A DNA stretch of 8,184 nucleotides from Wolbachia endosymbiont of Cylisticus convexus (GCF_003344345.1 NZ_QPIP01000067.1:1-8184); one strand, 5' to 3'. Positions 1 to 7,160 are shown, numbered from the stretch's first letter. The notes: generated from the sequence alone by a model not told the origin. A program made the numbers and translations.

Positions 1-19
1 TAGCTCTTTTCATAATAGT
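1..19 (+). repeat. Left terminal inverted repeat of IS630 copy 1
   Basis: TAGCTCTTTTCATAATAGT matches the reverse complement of 923-941 at all 19 positions. The first two bases are probably the TA target duplication, leaving a 17-base repeat proper. Confidence 0.88.
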
Positions 20-28
20 CCGAAAAGC

Positions 29-880
29 TTATAGAAAAGCGGAATCAACAGCATGACGAAAAGATGTGAATAGAGGGATGTTTTTCCTAGCTCTGTTTTT
101 TATAGCAAACCAATGATGCTCAATTTTGTTAAAATCGGGAGAATAAGGCGGTAGATATAAAATTTCTGCGCCAACTCCTTTAGCAAATTCAGTAATCTTA
201 TTAGACTTATGAAAAGTAGCATTATCAAGGATAACAGTTTGTCCAGGTTTCAAAATCGGTGTCAGAAACTGCTCAAACCATTTATTAACATATTACAGTG
301 GCCTTCAAATGTTAACGGAACAACTATTTTCCTGCCGTTTAAGGCTGCAATCATACTGATTCGTTGAATTTTTTTACCAGATTTTAGAGCATAAAACCTC
401 TGTCCCTTCTGGCAATATCCATAAGGGTAGTCCTCGGTGTTATCAATGCCAGACTCATCTATATAAACTAAGTTTTGAGGTTCTTTTGTTGCTATAATTT
501 TCAAAAATTCAGCGCGTTTTTCTTCGTCCCTTTCTTTGTATCCATATGTCTTTTTTTGCGTGTGAGTCCAATTTTTTTAAGAGCTCGATGAATCGTTGGG
601 ATACTAACATTGCTCCAAAGCTTAGCCATTTCCGATAGAGTTTTTCCACCATATTTTTTAGCAAATTCAGTAAATTTATTCCAGTCAGTAATTTTGTGAT
701 TATAACCTCCATTTCCAAGTTTTTTTGACTGAAAATCTCCTGTTTCTTTTTTCTTTGCTGCCACTCCCATAACGTAGTTCTTCCAATTTTAAATCTTGCT
801 GCCACTGCTTCTCTGCTTTCTCCTTCTTCTAGTGATTCCATTGCTTTTTTTCTTAAATCATAACTATATGCTGCTGGCAT
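29..880 (-). pseudogene. IS630-family DDE transposase, three frameshifts
   Basis: Conceptual joining of three frame changes gives a protein of about 283 residues, near the usual IS630 size. From the start: an HTH region (AYSYDLRKKAMESLEEGES to FKIGRTTLWEW, 880 to about 760), a second HTH part (ITDWNKFTEFAKKYGG), then the DDE domain with first Asp in VYIDESGID, second Asp in ILDNATFHKS and Glu in PDFNKIEHHW. All three catalytic residues are present. Frame changes fall near 746-752 (A-rich), 551-557 (seven A on the coding strand) and about 280-296. I chose the ATG at 880 rather than the upstream GTG at 892, because GAAGG lies a few bases before it and MPAAYSYDLRKK is the typical N-terminus as I recall it. 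The first break could be bridged by -1 slippage; the other two have no such excuse, so the gene is most likely dead. Confidence 0.85.
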
Positions 881-922
881 ACTTACCTTCACTACTATAA
901 AATCTTATTTTACCTCGTTTGT

Positions 923-941
923 ACTATTATGAAAAGAGCTA
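923..941 (-). repeat. Right terminal inverted repeat of IS630 copy 1
   Basis: This is the exact reverse complement of 1-19. It lies about 43 bases upstream of the transposase ATG, and the TA at 940-941 is the likely target duplication. A version with three mismatches is found at 7507-7525 as the end of the second copy. Confidence 0.88.
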
Positions 942-1195
942 TAATAATGTGCTAATGCTTATTTTAAGCGTGATTTGGTTGAATGTAGAAAAAATAAAAA
1001 AGACATACAGCCGCTATAATTTTATGTAATCCGCCAATAAATACCCTGAGTTTTTTACTGAATTTTGTGATTGAGCCTACAGGTCAAAAACAATGGATCA
1101 TAAATACCCTTACTGCTACGGTAAGAGAAATAGCAAGGTCCGTCAAGTGGCTTTTTGCAATATCAGAATCGATTATAAATCCCTACAAATCAATT
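942..1195. other. Gap between IS630 copy 1 and purQ; possible gene remnant
   Basis: No convincing gene is seen in these 254 bases. On the minus strand, 1083 to 964 is open for about 40 codons without a clear start and reads as a short hydrophobic peptide (KLRVFIGGLHKIIAAVCLF then YFFYIQPNHA, stop at 964-966). It could be a remnant of a membrane protein or chance. The 11-mer ATAAATACCCT occurs twice, about 64 bases apart (about 1038 and 1101). A small hairpin (CTTAC/GTAAG) lies near 1111-1127, but it has no T-run and is not a convincing terminator. The plus-strand open frame beginning at 1093 runs into purQ and is not credible. Confidence 0.4.
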
Positions 1196-1993
1196 TTAAC
1201 AAAAATACCTTAGTGCATTTTCAAATACAAGCATCCCATCACCATATTTTGGCACAGCAACACCTAAGCGTTTGTACTTTTCCTTTTCAAACGGCCAGTT
1301 ATCTTGCTGAGTGAAAAACATTCCCCTCTCTGGGTGAGGCATTAAAGCTAGCACTCTACCACTTTTGTCTGACAAAGCTGCCAGATCATATGTAGATCCG
1401 TTTGGATTGTAAGGAAATTGTAAATTTGCATAGTCACCATTTTCATCAACGTAACGCAGTGCAAAGGAATTATTTTCAACCAATTGATTTAAAATATCTT
1501 GATCCATAAAAAACCTGCCTTCTCCATGAGCAACAGGAAGATATAGTTCATTCAGACCCTGTAGCCAAACAGAATTACTTTGTGGATTAACTTTCACTCT
1601 AACCCAACAGCATTGATAATTACCTATATCATTAGGAATTAAAGCTAGATTAGAGAATTCTGGAACTAATTTTACTAATATCTGGCAACCATTACATATT
1701 CCTATAATAAGCTTATCCTGAGATAAGAAATCTTGAAATTCGTCTAACAAGTTGTTCTTAATACGCAAAGCAAATGCATTGCCAGCACCAGTGTCATCAC
1801 CGTAGGAAAAACCTCCTGGAATTGCAAGTACATTGCTTGATTTTAGTTTATCTGGATTATTTATAACCTCATTAATGTGAACAATTTTTACTTCTACATT
1901 GCTGATATCAAGTTTTCTGCTACATTCCATAAATGCAAATGCAGTTTCTTTTTCACAATTTAAGCCATAACCAGATAAAACAATAACTTTCAT
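1196..1993 (-). CDS. purQ: Phosphoribosylformylglycinamidine synthase glutaminase subunit PurQ
   Basis: PurQ releases ammonia from glutamine and passes it to PurL to convert FGAR to FGAM, the fourth step of purine synthesis, in the cytoplasm. The 265-residue product has the class I glutamine amidotransferase signature: oxyanion-region motif PGGFSYGDD at 59-67, nucleophile Cys100 in GICNGCQIL, and the His220/Glu222 pair in MPHPER. It is longer than the roughly 220-230 residues common for stand-alone PurQ. The stretch GDDTGAGNAFA recalls the glutaminase domain at the end of large single-chain PurL more than the GDYLRxGAIA of typical PurQ (from memory). The ATG overlaps the pstA stop by four bases (ATGA, 1990-1993), so translation is probably coupled to pstA; no clear Shine-Dalgarno is seen. 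PurL and PurS are not in the window. Confidence 0.92.
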   Translation of the reverse strand: MKVIVLSGYGLNCEKETAFAFMECSRKLDISNVEVKIVHINEVINNPDKLKSSNVLAIPGGFSYGDDTGAGNAFALRIKNNLLDEFQDFLSQDKLIIGICNGCQILVKLVPEFSNLALIPNDIGNYQCCWVRVKVNPQSNSVWLQGLNELYLPVAHGEGRFFMDQDILNQLVENNSFALRYVDENGDYANLQFPYNPNGSTYDLAALSDKSGRVLALMPHPERGMFFTQQDNWPFEKEKYKRLGVAVPKYGDGMLVFENALRYFC

Positions 1994-3240
1994 GAATCAA
2001 AAAACTCGAACTTTCTTTTTACAAAATTTGCTATTAAATTCAAAGCAAATAGCATTAACAACAAAGCTATAATTGCAATGGCAGCAAGTTCAATAAATGC
2101 AATTTCAGGACTACTTGACCATATATATATTTGTACAGGTAGAACAGTTGCTGGATCGAAGAAGGATGTAGGTGTATCAGCAATAAATGCTACCATACCT
2201 ATCATAAGTAAAGGGGAAGACTCTCCTAAAATCCTTGCAATTGCAAGCACAGCACCATGTATTATCCTTGGTAACGCAATCGGCAAAGAGTGATCCAATA
2301 TTACCTTGACGTGAGGTGCTCCAAGAGCAAAAGCTGCATCTTTTATTGCAATAGGAACGTTTGTAAAGGCATTTTTTGTTGCAATGATAATATTAGGCAG
2401 CATCATAAATGAAAGAGTCATCCCACCAACAAGCGGTGAAGAACGGGGTAGCTCAAATATGCCAAGGTAGAGAGTCAGTCCTACTACACCAAATATTATC
2501 GAAGGCACTGCAGCAAGGTTGTTCATGCTAATTTCTACAATACTAGTTATTAGCCTATTTTTAGGCATAAATTCATAAAGACAGACGCCCGACATAATTC
2601 CTATTGGTAGTGCCAATACTAAGCACACTACAATTGTCATTAATGAACCGATAAATGCCCCTAAAATCCCTGCATTCTCGGGCTCACGAGAATCAGACTT
2701 GAGAAATAGAGACTTATTAAAAAATTTTCTTACTCTCCCCTTTTCTTTCAAGCAATCAAGTAATTTAGCATAACGATCATTCAAACATTTATTTTTATAT
2801 ACTGAATTGATCACACTCGATGCGGTAAACCAAATCTCATATTCACCACTATTTTTTACTCTCTTAAGAAAAAACTTCTCTAGCTCCTTGTAAGAGTTAC
2901 GACTTAAAATTTCGTCACTGTCTTTAAAGTCAATTCCTTCAAACACTTTATGTAAAGAATTATTGAGTAGGATAATGGACTTATATCGCAAATCACCAGG
3001 ATTATTCGTTAAAGTAAGATCAGCACTTATTTCAATTGGCAATAAAATTTTCGTTACTGTTAAGGCGCTATAGGAGTTAACTAATATACTTAACAATATA
3101 CATATAGGGCAGCCAAGTGAGATAACTAGTGCCGTGAAAGAGCAAAAGCGTAACATTCTGTTCTTTTCATTTTTCCTTTTTATACGAGCGTGCACACGCC
3201 TTGACTGAAGCAATTTAAGGAATTTTTTCTTTATACTCAT
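1990..3240 (-). CDS. pstA: Phosphate ABC transporter inner-membrane permease PstA
   Basis: PstA pairs with PstC to form the membrane channel of the high-affinity phosphate importer PstSCAB. The 416-residue product is far longer than the roughly 300-residue E. coli protein. The extra part is an N-terminal region like the DUF3333 extension of alphaproteobacterial PstA: a basic start, one membrane segment at about 33-55 and a non-membrane stretch at about 60-185. The permease domain follows, with membrane segments near 190-222, 243-262, 268-290, 330-354 and 379-407. The ABC-contacting EAA loop lies at about 300-331 (AAFALGAPHVKVILDHSLP). The ATG at 3240 is preceded by AGGA with a 7-base spacer. 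The stop overlaps purQ. pstC, pstB and pstS are absent nearby, so the transporter genes are scattered. Confidence 0.93.
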   Translation of the reverse strand: MSIKKKFLKLLQSRRVHARIKRKNEKNRMLRFCSFTALVISLGCPICILLSILVNSYSALTVTKILLPIEISADLTLTNNPGDLRYKSIILLNNSLHKVFEGIDFKDSDEILSRNSYKELEKFFLKRVKNSGEYEIWFTASSVINSVYKNKCLNDRYAKLLDCLKEKGRVRKFFNKSLFLKSDSREPENAGILGAFIGSLMTIVVCLVLALPIGIMSGVCLYEFMPKNRLITSIVEISMNNLAAVPSIIFGVVGLTLYLGIFELPRSSPLVGGMTLSFMMLPNIIIATKNAFTNVPIAIKDAAFALGAPHVKVILDHSLPIALPRIIHGAVLAIARILGESSPLLMIGMVAFIADTPTSFFDPATVLPVQIYIWSSSPEIAFIELAAIAIIALLLMLFALNLIANFVKRKFEFFDS

Positions 3241-3461
3241 TTATTTTTCCTGGATCCTATCGTCAAGCCCATAGATGTACAAACGTCCAGTTTAATAACC
3301 ATTGATGTCATGCATAGTAGCTGACACTGGAATCCAGTCATAAAAATATCTACAAATCAGGTAACAGCCTACATGCTAAAAATAACATCCATGATATAGA
3401 ATAAGGCAGATCCCAGTGTCATGCACTGGAATGACACAATTGACATCACTCCCTATTGTAT
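3241..3461. other. pstA-rplS gap with palindromic repeat
   Basis: This 221-base gap has no gene. It must hold the promoter of pstA-purQ (minus strand) and the 3' end of trmD-rplS. No -35/-10 pair stands out clearly. Two related pieces are seen: GACACTGGAATCCAG at 3323-3337 and, inverted, ATCCCAGTGTC at 3410-3420. They match in about 11 of 15 positions and flank a stretch of about 75 bases. This looks like a decayed dispersed palindromic element. Confidence 0.5.
3413..3437. repeat. Palindromic repeat with two alternative hairpins
   Basis: CCAGTG at 3413-3418 pairs with CACTGG at 3424-3429 around a 5-base loop. GTGTCAT at 3416-3422 pairs perfectly with ATGACAC at 3431-3437 around an 8-base loop. 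The two stems share bases, so they exclude each other. Repeats containing CCAGTGTCA...CACTGG are, from memory, common between Wolbachia genes. The repeat lies 25 bases past the rplS stop and could act as a transcript-end structure, but it lacks a T-run. Confidence 0.6.
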
Positions 3462-3839
3462 CTACTTAGATTTCTTTTTAACATAAGTAGTACGTTCTTT
3501 GACCCTTGCAGCTTTCCCAAACAGCTTGCACAGATAATACAATTTTGCTCTACGGACCTTTCCCTTTCTTATCACTTGTACTGAAATCAATGCAGGAGAG
3601 TAAACAAAAAATTGTGATACTATACTTTCTCCATGACTTACCTTTCTAACTGAAAAAGAAGAGTGTAATCCGCGGTTTCTTTGTGAAATGCACACGCCTT
3701 CAAATATCTGTATACGTTCACTTGCACCGTCAACTACTTTAAAAGTGACCTTCAAATCATCACCAGGACGAAAGACCGGCAGCTCTTTAGTTAGTATTTG
3801 CATTTGCTGCTCATTAAATTTCTCAAGCAAATTTGTCAT
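3462..3839 (-). CDS. rplS: 50S ribosomal protein L19
   Basis: L19 sits at the interface of the 50S and 30S subunits. The 125-residue product is of normal length or slightly long and carries the family hallmarks: [15 protein letters not shown] near the start, [21 protein letters not shown] in the middle, and [10 protein letters not shown]...GKAARVKER near the C-terminus, followed by a basic tail. The ATG at 3839 overlaps the trmD stop by four bases (ATGA, 3836-3839). GGAGA lies six bases upstream inside trmD, a good Shine-Dalgarno, so L19 can be translated well even though it is downstream of an enzyme made in small amounts. trmD-rplS adjacency is widely conserved in bacteria. Confidence 0.97.
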   Translation of the reverse strand: MTNLLEKFNEQQMQILTKELPVFRPGDDLKVTFKVVDGASERIQIFEGVCISQRNRGLHSSFSVRKVSHGESIVSQFFVYSPALISVQVIRKGKVRRAKLYYLCKLFGKAARVKERTTYVKKKSK

Positions 3840-4534
3840 TTATCATCTCCATTCAACAACTCGGGTCGACGCTTCTTTGTTATAACATAAGATTGCTCCT
3901 GCCTCCAATCATTTATTTTTCTATGATTGCCAGACAATAGAACCTCAGGAACTTTATACCCATTCCACTGCTCAGGTCTAGTATATTGAGGATATTCAAG
4001 CATACCACCACTATAACTAAAACTTTCTTCAGTAACGCTATCGGAATTACTTACTACACCTGGAAGAAGCCTAACGCATGTATCAAGAACTACCATTGCA
4101 GCCGGCTCACCTCCTGAAAGTATATAATCTCCAATACTTAACTCATAAGGAGTATATACATCAATTATTCTTTGGTCAATACCTTCAAATCGACCACACA
4201 ATATTGTTATATGAGGAAACTCTAATAATTCTCTGGCAATATTCTGATTAAATTTTGTGCCAGATGGAGTCATATAAATAAATCTAGTATTTTTATGAAC
4301 AGAAAGCACGTTATTAACTGCATCGCCAACCACATCAGGACGCATAACCATTCCTGCTCCACCTCCATATGGAATATCATCCACAGTTGAATGTTTATCT
4401 TTTGCAAAAGAACGAATACTTATTACTTCAAGGTTCCATATTTTTTTTTCTAACGCTTTTCCGGCAAGAGAATAGTTCAAAAACCCGGGGAACATTTCTG
4501 GAAATATGGTTAACACTGTAACACTAAATGTCAT
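3836..4534 (-). CDS. trmD: tRNA (guanine-N1)-methyltransferase TrmD
   Basis: TrmD uses S-adenosylmethionine to methylate G37 at N1 in tRNAs with a G36G37 pair, which prevents +1 frameshifting. The 232-residue product has the SPOUT-family knot motifs: [14 protein letters not shown] (about 55-68), [11 protein letters not shown] (about 112-122) and [11 protein letters not shown] (about 133-143), plus [21 protein letters not shown] towards the end. It lacks part of the C-terminal tail of the 255-residue E. coli protein. I chose the ATG at 4534 over the TTG at 4540, because [15 protein letters not shown] is the expected N-terminus; no clear Shine-Dalgarno precedes either. The residue aligned with catalytic Asp169 of E. 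coli (TEDSF) appears to be Glu here (TEESF), by eye. The stop overlaps rplS. Confidence 0.95.
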   Translation of the reverse strand: MTFSVTVLTIFPEMFPGFLNYSLAGKALEKKIWNLEVISIRSFAKDKHSTVDDIPYGGGAGMVMRPDVVGDAVNNVLSVHKNTRFIYMTPSGTKFNQNIARELLEFPHITILCGRFEGIDQRIIDVYTPYELSIGDYILSGGEPAAMVVLDTCVRLLPGVVSNSDSVTEESFSYSGGMLEYPQYTRPEQWNGYKVPEVLLSGNHRKINDWRQEQSYVITKKRRPELLNGDDK

Positions 4535-4599
4535 TAGCAAATTTGTAGTAAACTAAGTAGCAATTTGATATTATCTTATAGTATACAGCTAAATTAATC
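4535..4599. promoter_or_regulatory. Divergent trmD / purC promoter region
   Basis: Only 65 bases separate the divergent starts, so promoters for trmD-rplS and purC must lie here or inside the genes. A -10-like TATAGT is at 4577-4582 on the plus strand, but no good -35 is seen 16-18 bases upstream. No Shine-Dalgarno precedes purC. No purine riboswitch or obvious operator is visible. Confidence 0.35.
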
Positions 4600-5322
4600 A
4601 TGTCATCGAATAAAATCATTTACGAAGGTAAAGCAAAATCCATTATAGCAACTGAAGACTCGTTAACTGTCATACAGCACTTTAAAGATGATGTTACAGC
4701 GTTCAACAAGGAAAAATATGAAATCATTGAGGGTAAAGGAATAATTAATAATCATGTTAGTGCTTTTATCATGAAAAAGCTTGAAGAAGCAGGAATTAGC
4801 ACGCACTTTATAAAAACTCTAAACAAAAGAGAACAGCTAGTTAAAAAGCTCAAGATAATACCTATTGAGGTAGTAGTTAGAAATATTGCAGCTGGCAGCT
4901 TTTGCAAACGTTTTAATATCAAAAAAGGTGAGGTGCTTACAACTCCTATAATCGAATTTTTTTACAAAAATGATGACCTAGCCGACCCAATGGTGAATGA
5001 AAATCACATACTGTACTTTAATTGGCTATCTAGCAAAGAAATGGATGAAGTTAAAACTACAACTTTAAAAATCAACGAAGTTTTAGTCCACCTATTTTCA
5101 AACGCAAGTATATCTTTAGTTGATCTCAAATTAGAATTTGGCAGATTAATAAATGACAGTACTAAAATCATTTTAGCTGATGAAATTAGCCCTGATAACT
5201 GCAGGTTATGGGATAAAAATACTTATAAAAAGCTAGATAAAGACGTCTTTCGTTTGAATTTAGGAGATTTAAAGAAAGTGTATCTAGAAGTTGCAAAAAG
5301 ACTGTCAGTAAAGTTAGATTAA
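4600..5322 (+). CDS. purC: SAICAR synthetase PurC
   Basis: PurC joins CAIR and aspartate with ATP to give SAICAR, the eighth step of inosinate synthesis. The 240-residue product matches the short bacterial form. Motifs: N-terminal IIYEGKAKSII (6-16) in the ATP-binding lobe, FKDDVTAFN (28-36), the family signature IEVVVRNIAAGS (89-100), and DEISPDNCRLWD (194-205) in the substrate site. The ATG at 4600 gives the expected MSSNKIIYEGKAK start. purC is the only plus-strand housekeeping gene in a run of minus-strand genes and has its own promoter region. Its TAA (5320-5322) lies inside the four bases TTAA that also hold the purM stop. Confidence 0.96.
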   Translation: MSSNKIIYEGKAKSIIATEDSLTVIQHFKDDVTAFNKEKYEIIEGKGIINNHVSAFIMKKLEEAGISTHFIKTLNKREQLVKKLKIIPIEVVVRNIAAGSFCKRFNIKKGEVLTTPIIEFFYKNDDLADPMVNENHILYFNWLSSKEMDEVKTTTLKINEVLVHLFSNASISLVDLKLEFGRLINDSTKIILADEISPDNCRLWDKNTYKKLDKDVFRLNLGDLKKVYLEVAKRLSVKLD

Positions 5323-6356
5323 CTAAATACCACTCTATCAGATAGAGGATTACATGCCTCATCAAGTTTTCCAATAATTTCAATTCTTTCTCCACATCCT
5401 TGAAAATAATTTTTCACATTTTCTATATTTTCAGGATCTATGATCAATACCATACCAATGCCACAATTAAATGTTTTTAGCATTTCTTTCTTTTCTATTT
5501 TGCCTTCTTCTTCCAGCCATAAAAATATATCTGGCCATTTCCAGGAGTTAATGTCTATGTTTGCAAATAAGTTTTTTGGAAGAATCCGCGGAATATTATC
5601 TATTAAGCCACCACCTGTTATATGTGCAATGCCTTTTACCTTTGGCATAATAGGCAACAAAGAATCAACATATATTTTTGTTGATTCAAGTAGTATTGCA
5701 CCCCAAGATTTATTATTCCATGGAGATATATCATTATAATTTATACTTAAGCTTTTGAAAATATGGCGCACCAAAGAAAACCCATTTGAATGAATTCCAT
5801 TTGACTCTAAGCCGACTATATAGTCACCTTCCTTCATAGCATCACATTTTGGAAGAATTTTGCTTTTATCAACTACACCAACTACAAATCCTGCAAGGTC
5901 ATAGTGATTATTACCATACATTCCAGGCATTTCCGCAGTTTCTCCACCAACCAATGCTATTTTAGCTTGTTTGCACCCCTCTGCAATGCCCTGGATCACA
6001 GATAACAAAACGTCCTTGGTCAAAATGCCTGTTGCAAAGTAATCAAGAAAAAATAAAGGCGTTGCTCCTTGTGCAAGTAAGTCATTTACACACATTGCAA
6101 CTAAATCTATACCTATAGTATCATGCTTATTCACTTCTTGAGCTATTAACAATTTTGTTCCCACTCCATCAGTTGAGGAAACGAGCACTGGATGGTCGTA
6201 CTTCTTACTCAGTGTAGAAAAATCAAACAATGCAGAAAATGACCCTACTTCGCTAATTACTTCTTCTCCTTTAGTCTTTTCAATAATAGGTTTAACTTTT
6301 TTTATCAGCTCATTATATAGTTTTAGATCTATCCCTGATTTAGTATAAGTACTCAT
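5319..6356 (-). CDS. purM: Phosphoribosylformylglycinamidine cyclo-ligase PurM (AIR synthase)
   Basis: PurM closes FGAM to AIR with ATP, the fifth step of purine synthesis and directly after the PurQ/PurL step. The 345-residue product is of normal length. Motifs in order: STDGVGTKLLIA (61-72), GIDLVAMCVNDLLAQGA (82-98), LVGGETAEMPGMY (135-147), GLESNGIHSNGFSLVR (182-197), AHITGGGL (244-251) and FNCGIGM (296-302), all typical of the PurM/ThiL/SelD ATP-binding fold. The ATG at 6356 gives the expected MSTYTKSGIDL start; only a weak purine-rich stretch precedes it. The gene converges with purC, with no terminator between them, so the two transcripts must overlap at their ends. Confidence 0.96.
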   Translation of the reverse strand: MSTYTKSGIDLKLYNELIKKVKPIIEKTKGEEVISEVGSFSALFDFSTLSKKYDHPVLVSSTDGVGTKLLIAQEVNKHDTIGIDLVAMCVNDLLAQGATPLFFLDYFATGILTKDVLLSVIQGIAEGCKQAKIALVGGETAEMPGMYGNNHYDLAGFVVGVVDKSKILPKCDAMKEGDYIVGLESNGIHSNGFSLVRHIFKSLSINYNDISPWNNKSWGAILLESTKIYVDSLLPIMPKVKGIAHITGGGLIDNIPRILPKNLFANIDINSWKWPDIFLWLEEEGKIEKKEMLKTFNCGIGMVLIIDPENIENVKNYFQGCGERIEIIGKLDEACNPLSDRVVFS

Positions 6357-6435
6357 AGTTCTTTTATAAATCTCACAATTATTAATACTACATTAATGCT
6401 TTGACACAAAAAATACAACGAAACTTTCTCTTAAA

Positions 6436-6463
6436 TTGACTACTACGTGCCTACCAATATAGG
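6436..6463 (+). promoter_or_regulatory. Possible sigma-70 promoter for the ChpT-like gene
   Basis: TTGACT (6436-6441) and TATAGG (6458-6463) are 16 bases apart and about 30 bases upstream of the ATG at 6494. They match the -35 and -10 consensus at five and four of six positions. In AT-rich DNA such matches also arise by chance. No Shine-Dalgarno precedes the ATG. Confidence 0.35.
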
Positions 6464-6493
6464 GTTAACTTAAATCATTTATACTTTTATCCA

Positions 6494-7128
6494 ATGAATA
6501 AAAACATACTGTTAATAACGGAGCTGTTATCAGGACGAATGCTTCACGATTTCGCTAACTCTATGAATGGAATAATGTTTGGCTTAGAAGAACTTGAAGT
6601 AGTAGATGAAAACAATGCTAATATACAAAAGGGAGCATTGTCATTGCTTAAAGAAAGTTCTGACGACTTAATATATAAATATAAAGTTATGAAGCAAGCA
6701 TATTCTTCTTCATCAGATAATTGCAGCTTTGATAAGACTAAATCCAATATAGAAAATTATTTATTAAAAAAAAAGTAAAGCTTAAGTGGAAGATAAGTGA
6801 ATGCCCTACAGAAGACTTAATTGAAAGAATAAATAAGATAATCTCCAATATGGTGATAACTATAGCCAGTGCAGTAGCAGAAGTTGAGCTAGTCTCTATT
6901 CTACTGAGTCAAACAGAAGATAAAACACTATTAACTATAAAAATTCTAAATGAACATAAGCCAATAAGCAAATCATTAGTGAATAAATTAACAAAAAAAA
7001 ATGATATTGACTTAGATACAAAAGACATTAGTATCTATATGACTTCTTTGCTGTTAGAGCATTATAATACTGAAATCAATTGTACTTGCGAAAGCAATTC
7101 GCTGAGGATAGATTTAACTATAACTTGA
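6494..7128 (+). pseudogene. chpT: ChpT-like histidine phosphotransferase, split by -1 frameshift in a poly-A run
   Basis: Joined by a -1 shift, the frames 6494-6778 and about 6772-7128 give a protein of about 211 residues of the HPTransfase (ChpT, formerly DUF2328) family. The first part holds the phosphorylatable-His helix (GRMLHDFANSMNGIMFGLEEL, His18). The second holds a degenerate HATPase-like domain (VKLKWKISECPTEDLIERI, NMVITIASAV, KTLLTIKIL). In Caulobacter, ChpT relays phosphate from CckA to CtrA and CpdR. The break is in nine A (6766-6774) read TTA AAA AAA AAG TAA. The heptamer A AAA AAG at 6769-6775 is exactly in phase for -1 slippage, and no stop interrupts the second frame before TGA at 7126. 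It may be a recent pseudogene, a sequencing error in the homopolymer, or a gene rescued by slippage. Family call is fairly sure; status is open. Confidence 0.75.
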
Positions 7129-7160
7129 AACGACTTCGTATCTTATGAAAAGCACTCAAT

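Larger units (their letters stand above)
1..941 (-). mobile_element. IS630-family insertion sequence, complete ends, broken transposase
   Basis: The element is bounded by perfect 19-base inverted repeats: TAGCTCTTTTCATAATAGT at 1-19 and its reverse complement at 923-941. The outermost TA at each end (1-2 and 940-941) fits the TA target duplication made by IS630/Tc1/mariner elements, which would put the element proper at 3-939. It carries one transposase gene on the minus strand, broken by three frameshifts. A second, more diverged copy in opposite orientation starts at 7507. The intact ends suggest that it could still be moved by a transposase supplied from elsewhere; that is inference. The window begins exactly at the left end, so the left flank cannot be seen. 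Confidence 0.9.

Noticed and set aside
1108..1130. Intrinsic terminator downstream of purQ
   Set aside because: The stem is only five pairs and no T-run follows in the purQ direction.
1093..1314. Plus-strand open frame of 73 codons
   Set aside because: It overlaps the 3' end of purQ, has no recognisable motif and no Shine-Dalgarno, and reads as an antisense shadow.
4535..4540. TTG at 4540 as trmD start
   Set aside because: The ATG two codons later gives the usual N-terminus, and TTG has no better ribosome binding site.
4535..4599. Purine riboswitch or PurR-like operator ahead of purC
   Set aside because: The gap is too short for an aptamer and holds no recognisable conserved core or palindrome.
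6357..6493. Small RNA or tRNA in the purM-chpT gap
   Set aside because: No cloverleaf, stable long stem or terminator is seen in these 137 AT-rich bases; it is better explained as two divergent promoter regions.
6544..6747. Minus-strand open frame of 67 codons over the ChpT-like gene
   Set aside because: It is an antisense shadow rich in Ser and Leu, produced by the AT-rich coding strand; the plus strand carries the family motifs.
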